DNA of 64,000 bases from an uncultured Flavobacteriaceae bacterium (GCA_937773465.1 CALJVK010000008.1:1-64000); one strand, 5' to 3'. Shown: positions 44,287 to 53,366, counted from the stretch's first letter. Translations and numbers: made by a program. The notes: generated by a model from the sequence alone, not told the origin.

Positions 44287-44778
44287 TTATTCAGGAATTC
44301 CGGTACCACCTTCAAGTGGTGCCCAGTTTGAATGCATAATTTTCCAACCATTTTCTGTTGAAACCCATACTGAAGAAGCTCTTGTGCTATAGTCAATTGC
44401 ATCACTATCGTCAACAGTATAATCGCCTTTAGCATAAAAAGTTAAAACAGCTGTTCTAGAATCAGGTGAAAGCGCCACGTTGATATCATATAATTCAAAA
44501 GAACCCCATTTAGCTTTTGCTTCGGCATTAAACCTTTCAGAGTTCATTACTATAAACTTTTTTAAGTTTGATTCTCCAGATGTGAAAGGAATGCTTTGGT
44601 CAACATGTTTGTTGAATTCTTCTAAATTTTGAGTAAGAATAGCATCTTGAAGTTTTACTGCCTTTTCTTTAAGGGCATTTGAAATATCTTCATTAGACAT
44701 TTTTGGCTCACTAGAATCAATTGGTGTTTGACAAGCTGCAAATAAAATTACAGTTATTAAAAGAAATAATCTTTTCAT
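44287..44778 (-). CDS. NTF2/SnoaL-like lipoprotein
   Basis: 163 aa. Signal peptide II: MKRLFLLITVILFAAC with the lipidated Cys at 16. The mature part has a DUF4440/SnoaL-like cone fold pattern: NALKEKAVKLQDAILTQNLE, STRASSVWVSTENGWKIMHSNW. It is anchored in the outer or inner membrane. Function is unknown; such proteins often bind small ligands. Confidence 0.8.
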   Translation of the reverse strand: MKRLFLLITVILFAACQTPIDSSEPKMSNEDISNALKEKAVKLQDAILTQNLEEFNKHVDQSIPFTSGESNLKKFIVMNSERFNAEAKAKWGSFELYDINVALSPDSRTAVLTFYAKGDYTVDDSDAIDYSTRASSVWVSTENGWKIMHSNWAPLEGGTGIPE

Positions 44779-44886
44779 AAATATTTTATTAAAGTTTAAT
44801 TTATACTAAGTTATGTAAATTATATAAAGGCATTATAATTTTGATATTATATAACAATATGATACTCAATATATTTAAGAGGTTAG

Positions 44887-44898
44887 TGTGCGCGCACA
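44887..44898. repeat. GC-rich 12-base palindrome in an AT-rich spacer
   Basis: TGTGCGCGCACA, perfectly symmetrical, in the 178-base divergent spacer between the lipoprotein and the secreted protein gene. It stands out against flanking sequence that is almost all A/T. It is possibly a protein binding site. Confidence 0.4.
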
Positions 44899-44956
44899 TT
44901 TTTTTAATAATATTCAAATAAAATGTGTAACTTTCTGACAATAAAGCAATTAAGTC

Positions 44957-45295
44957 ATGAAAAACATTCTATTCAGATTTTTTCTTTTATTTTTATCTTT
45001 TAATTCATTTTCTAATAATAACGAAAAGATTGAAATTATAGATTTTCAAAACACAGAAATATCTCAAGATTGGTATTCTGTAACAGCGACTACAAGAAAT
45101 ACTTCTGAAACAAATTATTCACTTAGTTTAAGGGTTCAAGGATATTATGAACCTGGTATTACTTGTATTTCTGTTACGAAAGTAAAAGTTCGCATTAGCG
45201 GAAGTTGGAAAATCGTATCACATTATTCAGTTGAGGGAGAAAATTGCACATATTTTTTGAACGTAGAGGGAAATAGTTATTATTTTACTATATAA
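44957..45295 (+). CDS. Small secreted protein of unknown function
   Basis: 112 aa with a signal peptide (residues 1-19, cleavage near SFS). The mature part is predicted beta-rich: WYSVTATTRNTSETNYSLSL, VKVRISGSWKIV, with two cysteines (CISV, NCTY) that could form a disulfide. I do not recognise the family. The next plus-strand feature is far off and the tRNA on the other strand lies 138 bases downstream. Confidence 0.65.
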   Translation: MKNILFRFFLLFLSFNSFSNNNEKIEIIDFQNTEISQDWYSVTATTRNTSETNYSLSLRVQGYYEPGITCISVTKVKVRISGSWKIVSHYSVEGENCTYFLNVEGNSYYFTI

Positions 45296-45401
45296 TACTA
45301 ATAGCCACTAAACCATAGGTATATCTTCTTTTATTAATTCAGATAGCTAAAGCAAGAGTAAAAGTCTTGAAATATAACCATAAAGTGTACATCAAATAAA
45401 A

Positions 45402-45429
45402 AAGGGAACTACATTTCTGCAATTCCCTT
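45402..45429 (-). terminator. Terminator downstream of tRNA-Arg
   Basis: AAGGGAA/TTCCCTT 7-bp stem; on the minus strand it is followed by a U-rich run. It begins 4 bases after the tRNA 3' end. Confidence 0.72.
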
Positions 45430-45433
45430 CTTG

Positions 45434-45507
45434 TGACCTCGGTAGGATTCAAACCTACAACCTCTTGAGCCGTAATCAAGTGCACTATTCAGTTATGCTA
45501 CGAGGCC
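45434..45507 (-). tRNA. tRNA-Arg (anticodon ACG)
   Basis: 74 nt cloverleaf: acceptor GGCCTCG/CGAGGTC, anticodon stem CTTGA/TCAAG with loop TTACGGC (anticodon ACG), T stem GTAGG/CCTAC. CCA is not encoded. The D stem is weak (G-C, C-G, A-U, U-G). The T loop is TTTGAAT, so position 56 is U instead of the near-universal C. The D loop has G18-A19 instead of G18-G19, which would give an A19-U56 pair. The two changes compensate, as does the anticodon stem, so the gene looks functional but diverged. Confidence 0.85.
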
Positions 45508-45885
45508 TTTATTTTTGTTGAAGAACTGTTTAAAAAACAAGTTATAATTAAAAGGTTACAACTGCGGTTACAACAACTTAAATTTTAGTTAGTATTTCTA
45601 CCCCTTAAAACCGAATGCGAATTTAAACAAATTTTTAGAACTACTGCACCCTCCGTTATTATGCTATGTTGTAAGTGTCAGAATATAAATTAAACTAAAT
45701 GTAAATATGAATAGAATTGTTGTAAATTTATAGAGTATTCACTCAAATGTTTACGCCTATACAATCTGTGGTTGGATTGTGTAAATTAAGGTTAAAAGCT
45801 GTTCTTTGGAATTGTTTTTAACCTTTTTTAATTTATTGTATTTATCTAATTGGTTTTTAGATATTGAAAAGATTAACTTTGATTT
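45508..45885. other. 378-base non-coding spacer with a possible structured leader
   Basis: No convincing ORF. At 45750-45785 a nested hairpin can form (TTTAC outer and ACAATC inner arms with GATTGT and GTAAA). At 45788-45829 a 10-bp stem (AAGGTTAAAA/TTTTAACCTT) is followed by TTTT, resembling an intrinsic terminator on the plus strand 57 bases before the membrane-protein ATG. Together they could be an attenuator leader or a small RNA. The remainder (45508-45740) shows nothing I can name. Confidence 0.4.
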
Positions 45886-46272
45886 ATGATTCCAGAAAAA
45901 ATTGCATTTATTTTTGTTTTAGCTTTCTTTTTAATAGTATTCATTCAAAGCGGCCTAGATAAGGTATTTGACTATAAGGGAAATTTAAGTTTTTTAAATG
46001 ATTCCTTAGGATCCTTTTTTTCAAAGCAGTTAATAACACTTGCTTTAATTTCAGTTACTATTTTAGAGTTAACATCTGGATTGCTATGTCTTTTAGGAAT
46101 TGTTGATGTTATTTTTAATGACTCGAATTTTATTGGATTAATTGGAGTAATTATTGGCTCTGTAGCTCTGTTAATACTTTTATTTGGACAACGTGTTTCT
46201 AAAAATTACGATGGTGCAAAAACAATTGCCATATATTTTATTTTGGCAATGATTGGTATTGTATTAGCCTAG
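45886..46272 (+). CDS. DoxX-like membrane protein
   Basis: 128 aa with four hydrophobic helices: IAFIFVLAFFLIVFIQSGLDK (6-26), TLALISVTILELTSGLLCLLG (about 50-70), FIGLIGVIIGSVALLILLFG and TIAIYFILAMIGIVLA. The first helix ends in QSGLDKVFDY, the usual DoxX start. Function is unknown. A terminator-like hairpin lies upstream, so expression may be attenuated. Confidence 0.75.
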   Translation: MIPEKIAFIFVLAFFLIVFIQSGLDKVFDYKGNLSFLNDSLGSFFSKQLITLALISVTILELTSGLLCLLGIVDVIFNDSNFIGLIGVIIGSVALLILLFGQRVSKNYDGAKTIAIYFILAMIGIVLA

Positions 46273-46384
46273 TTTTATAATATTTTTTCTATTATTAGTT
46301 GAGTTACTTATATTATTCAGTTAATTCTATTTAATAATTGAGTTTAGCATTATTTTTGTTTTAATATTTTTATTATTTCAATAA

Positions 46385-46786
46385 ATGAAGAAAAATAAGC
46401 CTGATAATATAGTTTTTGACAAGAATAGTAACAAATACAACGCGTCTATTCTTCCATACGCATCCAGTGTTGGTGCTCCATCAATTAAAATTGAAGATAA
46501 TTCCAGTTGGAAAGAAAGGGGAGTAGCTAAAGTAAATAAGAAAATTAGCCTCAAGTTTCAAGAATTAAAATCTGATTATGAAAATTTATTGGATGAGTTT
46601 AAGTGGAACGAAATCATATATAATTCTAAATTTTCTTTTGAACCTGTAATAGGAGAGAATTATTATTTATATACGAATAAAAGCAATCAGTATTTTCTGT
46701 CTCTAATAAATCCTGAATCTTGGAATAAAGAATGTATCGGGGAGTTTACACTAAACTCAGAAGGTAAATGGCTGAAATCTATTTAA
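46385..46786 (+). CDS. DUF2452 protein
   Basis: 133 aa, soluble. KPDNIVFDKNSNKYNASILP, YASSVGAPSIK, FQELKSDYENLLDEFKWNE, GENYYLY and FLSLINPESWNKE match the DUF2452 pattern found in Bacteroidota. Function is unknown. Its end overlaps the convergent TDH-like gene by 8 bases. Confidence 0.82.
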   Translation: MKKNKPDNIVFDKNSNKYNASILPYASSVGAPSIKIEDNSSWKERGVAKVNKKISLKFQELKSDYENLLDEFKWNEIIYNSKFSFEPVIGENYYLYTNKSNQYFLSLINPESWNKECIGEFTLNSEGKWLKSI

Positions 46787-47693
46787 AAACTACGCTCAAA
46801 GTTTCTTTTAATCCATATTCAAATTTCCAATTCCAATCATTTTTAGCCGATGAATCATCTATTTTTTTTGGCCAAGTATCAGCTATATCTTGTCTAAAAT
46901 CACTCTTATAAATTACTTTGGCACTACATCCTAACTCAATAAGTTTTTTTTCTAGTTTATCGGGAGTGATACTAAAACCAGTGATGTTATAAGAATCCTT
47001 TATGTTTAGATCATGTTTGTTAACAGACATGTATTCAATAGTTCCTTTTACTGCATCATCAATATATAGCATAGGCAATTCAGTATTCTTGTTTAAAAAA
47101 CAAGTATAATCTTTTCCGTTTTTTAAAGCTTGAATCATTTCAATAATATAGTCTGTTGTTCCTCCGCCTGGTTTTGTGTTAAATGAAATGATTCCAGGAT
47201 ATCTTAGAGAACGAATATCTAAATCAAATTTCTTGTTGTAATAATTAATTAATCTTTCGCCCGCAAGTTTAGAAATCCCATAAATAGTTTCAGGGTTTAA
47301 AATTGAATCTTGAGCTGCAAAACTTAAATTTGATTTTGTTCCAAATACTGCAATTGAACTAGGCCAAAATATTTTTTTAATTCCATTATTAATTGATAAA
47401 CTTATAATATTTTGAAAACTTTTCATGTTTATTTCCCATGCCATAAATGGATTTTTTTCTCCGTTTGCAGAAAGGACTGCGACTAAGTGATAAACAACAT
47501 TGATATTGTTTTTTTTTATTAGATAATCAATTCTTTTTTCATCCATTGCATCGGCAATTTCAAAATCACAACTTAAATCTTTTAAAGGTGATCTGATGTC
47601 AGTTGCTAAAACATAAGTATTATTTTTGTTAAAGAACTTAATGAATTCTTGACCTAATTGTCCTAGTGCACCCGTGATAAGTATTCTTTCCAT
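46779..47693 (-). CDS. L-threonine 3-dehydrogenase, SDR (epimerase-like) type
   Basis: 304 aa extended SDR. ILITGALGQLGQEF (4-17) binds NAD. Catalytic YGISK is near residue 139-143; LSANGEKNPFMAWEIN, RYPGIIS, GGGTTDYIIEM and DTWPKKIDDS are typical of the bacterial/animal SDR-type threonine dehydrogenase. It oxidises L-threonine to 2-amino-3-ketobutyrate, which the divergently encoded glycine C-acetyltransferase cleaves. The two genes are 40 bases apart. Confidence 0.9.
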   Translation of the reverse strand: MERILITGALGQLGQEFIKFFNKNNTYVLATDIRSPLKDLSCDFEIADAMDEKRIDYLIKKNNINVVYHLVAVLSANGEKNPFMAWEINMKSFQNIISLSINNGIKKIFWPSSIAVFGTKSNLSFAAQDSILNPETIYGISKLAGERLINYYNKKFDLDIRSLRYPGIISFNTKPGGGTTDYIIEMIQALKNGKDYTCFLNKNTELPMLYIDDAVKGTIEYMSVNKHDLNIKDSYNITGFSITPDKLEKKLIELGCSAKVIYKSDFRQDIADTWPKKIDDSSAKNDWNWKFEYGLKETLSVVFK

Positions 47694-47733
47694 CCTTAAA
47701 TAAATATTATACTTTTATACAATAAAAATAATT

Positions 47734-48921
47734 ATGTACGAATCTATCAAAAAAAGACTTACAAAGGAATTAGAAGCAGTTAAAGTTTCAGGTCGATATA
47801 AAAAAGAAAGAGTTATTTCTTCAAATCAGAACTCAGAAATCAATGTTAATAACAAGAAGGTCTTAAACTTTTGCGCAAATAATTATTTGGGTTTAGCTTC
47901 AAATACTAAAGTTATAAAACGTGCTAAAGATACTTTAGATAGTCATGGTTTTGGCATGGCATCTGTTAGGTTTATTTGTGGAACTCAGGACATTCATAAA
48001 GAGCTTGAAACCAAGATATCTGACTTTTTACAAAAGGAAGATACAATTTTGTATGCAGCAGCTTTTGATGCAAATGGAGGTTTGTTTGAACCATTGTTCA
48101 ATGATCAAGATGCTATTATTAGTGATGCTTTAAATCATGCTTCAATTATTGATGGAATAAGATTGTGTAAAGCTAAAAGATTTAGGTACAAGCATAATGA
48201 TATGCAAGATTTAGAAATTCAGCTTCAGAATGCTGAAGATTCTAGAAATAAAATTATTGTTACAGATGGTGTTTTTTCTATGGACGGAACTATTGCTCAA
48301 CTTGATAAAATTTGTGAATTAGCGAAAAAGTATGATGCTATGGTAATGTCTGATGAATGTCATTCTACTGGGTTTATTGGTCCAAATGGTCGAGGAGTGC
48401 ATGAAGAATTAGATGTTATCGATCAGGTTGATATTATAACTGGAACACTTGGAAAAGCACTTGGTGGAGCTTCAGGTGGTTTTACAAGTGGCCCTAAAGA
48501 AATAATTGATTTATTAAGACAAAAATCACGTCCTTATTTGTTTTCAAATACTTTAGCTCCATCAATTGTAGGTGCTTCTTTGGAAGTTTTAGATATTCTT
48601 GAATCCGATAATTCTTTTCTGAACCAATTAAAAAGTAACACAAAAACTTTCAGAGATGGTATGATGAAATTGGGTTTTGACATTAAGCCTGGTAGTCATC
48701 CTATTGTACCTGTAATGCTTTACGATGATCATTTAGCTCAAAAAATGTCATCTGAACTTCTAGATATGGGTATTTATGTAATTGGTTTCTTTTTTCCCGT
48801 TGTTCCAAAAGGAGAAGCACGGATTAGAGTTCAGTTATCAGCTTCGCATTCTACTCTTCAAATTAATCAAGCGTTAAATGCATTTGAGAAAATTGGAAAA
48901 AAATTAGGTGTAATTAATTAA
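47734..48921 (+). CDS. kbl: Glycine C-acetyltransferase (2-amino-3-ketobutyrate CoA ligase)
   Basis: 395 aa PLP enzyme of the alpha-oxoamine synthase family. FCANNYLGLAS (about 46-56), RFICGTQDIHKELE, DALNHASIIDGIR, DECHSTGFIGPNGRG and the PLP lysine in TGTLGKALGGASGG (about 238-251). The length is standard for Kbl (398). It converts 2-amino-3-ketobutyrate and CoA to glycine and acetyl-CoA. It is divergent from the TDH-like gene, forming a threonine degradation pair. Confidence 0.95.
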   Translation: MYESIKKRLTKELEAVKVSGRYKKERVISSNQNSEINVNNKKVLNFCANNYLGLASNTKVIKRAKDTLDSHGFGMASVRFICGTQDIHKELETKISDFLQKEDTILYAAAFDANGGLFEPLFNDQDAIISDALNHASIIDGIRLCKAKRFRYKHNDMQDLEIQLQNAEDSRNKIIVTDGVFSMDGTIAQLDKICELAKKYDAMVMSDECHSTGFIGPNGRGVHEELDVIDQVDIITGTLGKALGGASGGFTSGPKEIIDLLRQKSRPYLFSNTLAPSIVGASLEVLDILESDNSFLNQLKSNTKTFRDGMMKLGFDIKPGSHPIVPVMLYDDHLAQKMSSELLDMGIYVIGFFFPVVPKGEARIRVQLSASHSTLQINQALNAFEKIGKKLGVIN

Positions 48922-48924
48922 TGT

Positions 48925-50586
48925 CTAGAAAAATGAAGTAATAACGCCAAAGCTTAAACCATTACTTTCTGGAACATACCTACAAATACCACCATAACAT
49001 ATCAATCCGCCTCTTTGTCTTCCGTAATTGATCGTATATCTATTAATTCCCTTGTTATAACTAGCTCCAAAATTATAATAATGAATTTTTCTTTCTTTAA
49101 TTGTATTTCCATAATTATACATATCCGAAACATATAAAGATAAATCAGAATTTAAATTGTATTCAAGTCCAACTGCAAGCCAATTTTTAGTATCATCTTT
49201 TGTAGACATGTTTTGAAGATCTAATTTTAATGATTTGTTTTTATTTAATTTATAAGTGGTTTCAATAACCAGTATTTTAGAATTTATTTCTCCGAATTTT
49301 TCTTCAATATATTTTTTATTGTAGAATTGATTCACGAATAATATTATATTATCAACTTTCGGAGACCATTTTTTTCTTATTTCTAAACTTATTTCTGAAA
49401 AATATTTTTCTCCACTTCCAAAAAAATTTGTTTTGTAGTTTTTATTATTGAAATCAAAATCTCCATCAATGTTATTCCATAAAGAGGCATTAAGTGATAG
49501 GTTAGTACCATATTTACCTCCTAAATAACTTTTCTTTTTTAAAAAGTAATATAAATCTAATTGTAATCCAGTTTCACCTACTTTTATTAATTCCGGATCA
49601 ACAAATGAAACATTAGGTTGGGATTGATAAGTATAAATATTAGTTAAAGAATAATCATGTTGTTTTGTTAAAGCCGGAAGATAGTTAATGATACTCTCAT
49701 TAAAAGTATTGCCGAAAGCATCTCTCTCAGAATAAATAGACATATTTTCTAATCTTCTAAAAGTAACGTCAATTCCAAATCCATTTTTAATAAAACCTGT
49801 ATTAAATAAAAATGCAGAACCTTTTTTAACAAAATTATCAGAGAATTTTTCAAATTGCATGATCGGATCTTTCGATTTGCTTATTATTTCAATATTTGAA
49901 TAATAACTTGAAGATGAAAAATCTAATCTTGCCGAATATAAATTAGTTGTATTTTTATAAGTAGTTCCTGTAGTTTTGTTATCATTTCTTCCTACATAAC
50001 TTAATCCTAGAATTAATGTAGAATTGTTTTTAAAAATTTTTGAAACATCAATTTCTGTATCTATTCCTAATACGTAGCCTTTAGAGTATTTAAATCCCTT
50101 TTTTTGAGTTCCATATAAAGCAGTTATATTAATTTGATCATTTATTCTATAATTAGCATTTAATCCCCTTATAGAATTATTAATACCTAAATTCCTGTCT
50201 TCCCAGAATCTTAGTATCATTCCACTTCCAAATTGTTGATAAAAGTTACCTATCGTTAAATCAATTTTTTCATTTGTGTATTGAAATTTAAATGTTGAAA
50301 TACCAGTGTCTTTAAGGTTAGGAGAATAATTAAGAAGAGCATTAGGAGCGTATGATTCAATTTGTAATTCTAAATTCCAGTTTTTGGCAATATTAGATTT
50401 AATATTTAAATAATTATTAGAACGAAATCGATTATTATAATTAAAATCTCCTGTTTTAGTATCATCTAAGTAGTATGCTGAAAAAGATTCATATGATGAT
50501 GTTAAGTTTTTTAATAACTGAGAATTAGTAAATGAACAATTTAAAAATGCTAATAGTATTAATAAAAGATGAATTTTTTGTTTCAT
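48925..50586 (-). CDS. DUF6029 outer-membrane beta-barrel protein
   Basis: 553 aa with a signal peptide (to about residue 22, NSQ). The rest alternates polar and aromatic residues in barrel style: NWNLELQIESYAPNALLNYS, TNEKIDLTIGNFYQQFGSGM, LRFWEDRNLGINNSIRG, and C-terminal RYTINYGRQRGGLICYGGIC. The GNFYEQFGSG..LR.WEDR pattern is that of DUF6029 in Bacteroidota. It follows a TlpA-like thioredoxin by 6 bases, and the neighbouring Omp28 gene is divergent, suggesting a shared envelope redox/OMP theme. Confidence 0.8.
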   Translation of the reverse strand: MKQKIHLLLILLAFLNCSFTNSQLLKNLTSSYESFSAYYLDDTKTGDFNYNNRFRSNNYLNIKSNIAKNWNLELQIESYAPNALLNYSPNLKDTGISTFKFQYTNEKIDLTIGNFYQQFGSGMILRFWEDRNLGINNSIRGLNANYRINDQINITALYGTQKKGFKYSKGYVLGIDTEIDVSKIFKNNSTLILGLSYVGRNDNKTTGTTYKNTTNLYSARLDFSSSSYYSNIEIISKSKDPIMQFEKFSDNFVKKGSAFLFNTGFIKNGFGIDVTFRRLENMSIYSERDAFGNTFNESIINYLPALTKQHDYSLTNIYTYQSQPNVSFVDPELIKVGETGLQLDLYYFLKKKSYLGGKYGTNLSLNASLWNNIDGDFDFNNKNYKTNFFGSGEKYFSEISLEIRKKWSPKVDNIILFVNQFYNKKYIEEKFGEINSKILVIETTYKLNKNKSLKLDLQNMSTKDDTKNWLAVGLEYNLNSDLSLYVSDMYNYGNTIKERKIHYYNFGASYNKGINRYTINYGRQRGGLICYGGICRYVPESNGLSFGVITSFF

Positions 50587-50592
50587 ATTTAA

Positions 50593-51090
50593 TTAATCAA
50601 TTTTTTTTGAGCTTTTTAACAAAAAATCATATAAATCACTTTCATCTCCAGGTTTATATCCGATTTTTCTATAAATTATTTCTGACTCTTTGACTACAAT
50701 AGTGTGTGGAACTCCGCTTATATTTAATGCTCTTTTAAATTTTTGATTTTCATCCAATACAATTTCAAATTTCCAGTTTTTCCCATTAATTAATGGCTTT
50801 ACTCTTCTTTTAGTTCTAGAATCGTCGGTAGAAACAGCTACTAGCTTAATGTTAGCCTCTTCCCATTTTTCAAATTCATTATGTATTGCATCTAATTCAT
50901 TAATACATGGTATACACCATGTTGCCCAAAAACTATAAACTGTTAAACCATCTAGATTTAAGGTAGATTTGGAGTTAATCGACTTACCATTGATTGTTTT
51001 AATGTATATTGAAGGTATATTAGTCTGTGAACAAACAGATTGTGTAAAAAAAAGGATTATAATTAGTGATTTGAAATAATTTATATCCAT
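50593..51090 (-). CDS. TlpA/ResA-like exported thioredoxin
   Basis: 165 aa. A hydrophobic N-terminal segment (residues 8-20) directs export. The thioredoxin active site is WATWCIPC with C59 and C62; GVPHTIVVKE contains the cis-Pro. VAVSTDDSRTKRRVKPLI is the usual insert. It acts as an extracytoplasmic thiol-disulfide oxidoreductase. It lies 6 bases upstream of the DUF6029 barrel gene; its start is 53 bases from the divergent Omp28-like gene. Confidence 0.88.
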   Translation of the reverse strand: MDINYFKSLIIILFFTQSVCSQTNIPSIYIKTINGKSINSKSTLNLDGLTVYSFWATWCIPCINELDAIHNEFEKWEEANIKLVAVSTDDSRTKRRVKPLINGKNWKFEIVLDENQKFKRALNISGVPHTIVVKESEIIYRKIGYKPGDESDLYDFLLKSSKKID

Positions 51091-51143
51091 AACTTATATA
51101 AAACTAATATTTATTTTAAAATAATTAAATTAGTGTAATATTT

Positions 51144-52211
51144 ATGAAATATTTATTAAATTTTCTGTTTTCTGTTTTTTTGCTGTTCACATTATTTTCT
51201 TGTGGTGGAAGCGGTGATGATGATAGTGCTGTAATAAACCCAGTTGAAGAAGTGAAAAGCATTAAATTATCTGTTTCTAGTGAATATATCGAACTTAACA
51301 CCAGTGCCGTTTTTCAAGTTTTGAGTGATAAAAATAAACTCTTAACATCAAGTTGTAAATTTTTTGTTGATAATCAAGAAATTTCAGGAAATACTTTTGA
51401 CGGAGATTTAGGAAATTATTCTGTTTATGCAACTTATAAACAATTAATAAGTGAGTCAAAAAATTTTAATATAATACCACAAATTACTAATTACAAAACT
51501 AATGTTTTAGTTGAAGATTACACAGGAACTTGGTGTGGATGGTGTCCTAGAGTTTCACAGGCAATTAAACTTTTAAAACAAGAAACAAATCAAATATCTG
51601 TCGTAGCAGTTCATGTAGGTGATAATATGGAAATTTCTAAATCTCGTGCTTTAACTGATGCTTTTTCGGTATCCAGTTATCCTCATGTTCAATTAAACAG
51701 GAATTCTAAATGGGATGGAGACCAGCCAAATAATTTAGGTGCTGTAACAAGCTTAATAGGATCACCAAGTAAAATCGGCTTAGCTATGGAATCTTCATTA
51801 ATTGACAGGACTCTAAACCTAAAGGTAAAAACTCAATTTGGTTTTCCATACTCTGATTTAAAATTAGTAATATTCATTCTTGAAAATAAAATCATACAAG
51901 ATCAAATTAATTTCACATCTTATTTCCCTGAATTAGATAAATATACTAATTCAGATAATCAACCTGTTTCTAAAGGTTTTGTTCATGATAATGTATTAAA
52001 AGAATCTCTAACAGCTGTCTTGGGTGACAATATAGAATCTTCATCCTCACAAAGTGGAAGTACTTATGAAAAATCCTTCAATTATGATATTCCTAGTGGC
52101 TTTGATATGTCAGAAATGGAAATAGTAGCTATTGTTGTTGACAAAGACAAACAAGCAATTAACTCCAGGATGTCAAAAATTGGAGAAAATCAGACATTTG
52201 AAAAGTTATAA
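51144..52211 (+). CDS. Omp28-related surface lipoprotein with thioredoxin-like motif
   Basis: 355 aa. Lipoprotein signal: FTLFSC with lipidated C20, followed by GGSGDDD, an acidic run like Bacteroidota surface-export signals. EDYTGTWCGWCPR (near 128-140) is the CxxC region typical of Omp28-like proteins, preceded by an Ig-like domain (about 35-110). VAVHVGDNMEI and YPHVQLNR follow. It is likely outer-membrane attached and may interact with the TlpA-like protein encoded divergently. Confidence 0.85.
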   Translation: MKYLLNFLFSVFLLFTLFSCGGSGDDDSAVINPVEEVKSIKLSVSSEYIELNTSAVFQVLSDKNKLLTSSCKFFVDNQEISGNTFDGDLGNYSVYATYKQLISESKNFNIIPQITNYKTNVLVEDYTGTWCGWCPRVSQAIKLLKQETNQISVVAVHVGDNMEISKSRALTDAFSVSSYPHVQLNRNSKWDGDQPNNLGAVTSLIGSPSKIGLAMESSLIDRTLNLKVKTQFGFPYSDLKLVIFILENKIIQDQINFTSYFPELDKYTNSDNQPVSKGFVHDNVLKESLTAVLGDNIESSSSQSGSTYEKSFNYDIPSGFDMSEMEIVAIVVDKDKQAINSRMSKIGENQTFEKL

Positions 52212-52219
52212 TAAATATT

Positions 52220-52366
52220 TTAAAGGCTATTTTTTGTAACATAGTATCTCCACCCTATTAAAAGCAGTTGAAACTTAGATGCTTTTATTGGATCTAATCT
52301 CTTTTTAGTTAAACTTGGAAGTAAAACTCTGTTTAGTTTAGCTAATACTCTAAATATATTTTTCAT
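52220..52366 (-). CDS. 48-aa conserved flavobacterial small protein
   Basis: Short ORF, ATG 52366 to TAA 52220. It reads MKNIFRVLAKLNRVLLPSLT, then KKRLDPIKASKFQLLLIGWR, YYVTKNSL. From memory, very similar 45-50-aa proteins occur across Flavobacteriia, sometimes mislabelled as SsrA-binding protein. The mix of basic and hydrophobic residues suggests a peripheral membrane or nucleic-acid-binding peptide. It is convergent with the Omp28 gene, 8 bases away. Confidence 0.7.
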   Translation of the reverse strand: MKNIFRVLAKLNRVLLPSLTKKRLDPIKASKFQLLLIGWRYYVTKNSL

Positions 52367-52413
52367 TTAATTAAAAATATAATTCATATGTTATCTTTAC
52401 TAAAAATAAATAT

Positions 52414-53352
52414 ATGGATTTTAATACTATTTCCTTGTTAATTTTTGGTTTAACTGTCTTAGTAATTGGTGGAAATTTATTGTTAAAAGCTGCTGTTTCA
52501 ATATCTCTAAGATTTGGAATTCCAAAATTATTAATAGGTATGACTGTGGTTTCGTTAGCTACATCTGCCCCAGAACTTATTGTTAGTATTAAATCAGCCT
52601 TAAAGGGATCTCCTGACTTGGCTATTTCAAATGTATTAGGTTCAAATATTGCAAACCTTGGATTAGTTCTTGGAATAACAATAGTATTTTCTCCAATTAA
52701 TATTTCTAAAAGTATTTATAAAAAGGAGTGGCCTATCATGATGTTTTCTGCAGTTTATTTTTTGATTGTTGTTCTTGACGGTATTATTAGTAAAATTGAG
52801 GGAGGTATTTTAGTATGTTTTTTAGTGATGACTATTTCGGCTTTAATAAAATTACGTGATAAGGATGAAGTTGAGTTGGAGAATGATAGCGAAGATTCAT
52901 TTTTGAAATCACTTTTAATATTATTTTTTGGCGGATTGTTTTTATATTTTGGTTCTGAGTGGTTTATAGATGGAGCTATAATGTTAGCTAATTCTTTTGG
53001 AATTAGTGAAAGAATTATTGGAATTACAGTGGTTTCTGTTGGTACTAGCATACCAGAACTAGTAACCTCTTTAGTAGCAGTTTTTAATAAAGAAAAAAGC
53101 ATATCATTGGGTAACTTATTGGGTTCAAATATATTTAACGTTTTTGCGGTTTTAGGTATCACATCACTTGTAACCCCACTGACAGTAATAGATCAAAATA
53201 TAATTGATTATGATATTTATATTATGTTATTTTTTGCAGCAATAATACTTCCTTTAATATTTTTTCCAAAAAAACTTGTTCTCGGAAGAAAAGAGGGTGT
53301 GATAATATTATTATTATATACTATTTATGTTTATCAATTATTTTTTAATTAA
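52414..53352 (+). CDS. Calcium/sodium antiporter (CaCA family, YrbG-like)
   Basis: 312 aa, about 10 helices. The two internal alpha-repeats are clear: MTVVSLATSAPELIVS with SNVLGSNIANLGLVLG (about 44-90), and ITVVSVGTSIPELVTS with GNLLGSNIFNVFAVLG (about 207-250). The acidic PEL residues bind cations. It exchanges Na+ for Ca2+ in the inner membrane. It is transcribed toward glnA, with a terminator between them. Confidence 0.93.
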   Translation: MDFNTISLLIFGLTVLVIGGNLLLKAAVSISLRFGIPKLLIGMTVVSLATSAPELIVSIKSALKGSPDLAISNVLGSNIANLGLVLGITIVFSPINISKSIYKKEWPIMMFSAVYFLIVVLDGIISKIEGGILVCFLVMTISALIKLRDKDEVELENDSEDSFLKSLLILFFGGLFLYFGSEWFIDGAIMLANSFGISERIIGITVVSVGTSIPELVTSLVAVFNKEKSISLGNLLGSNIFNVFAVLGITSLVTPLTVIDQNIIDYDIYIMLFFAAIILPLIFFPKKLVLGRKEGVIILLLYTIYVYQLFFN

Positions 53353-53366
53353 ATTTTTGTAAAAAA

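Noticed and set aside
45508..45740. Attachment site or integrated element next to the tRNA gene
   Set aside because: No repeat of the tRNA 3' end, integrase or other mobile gene was found nearby.
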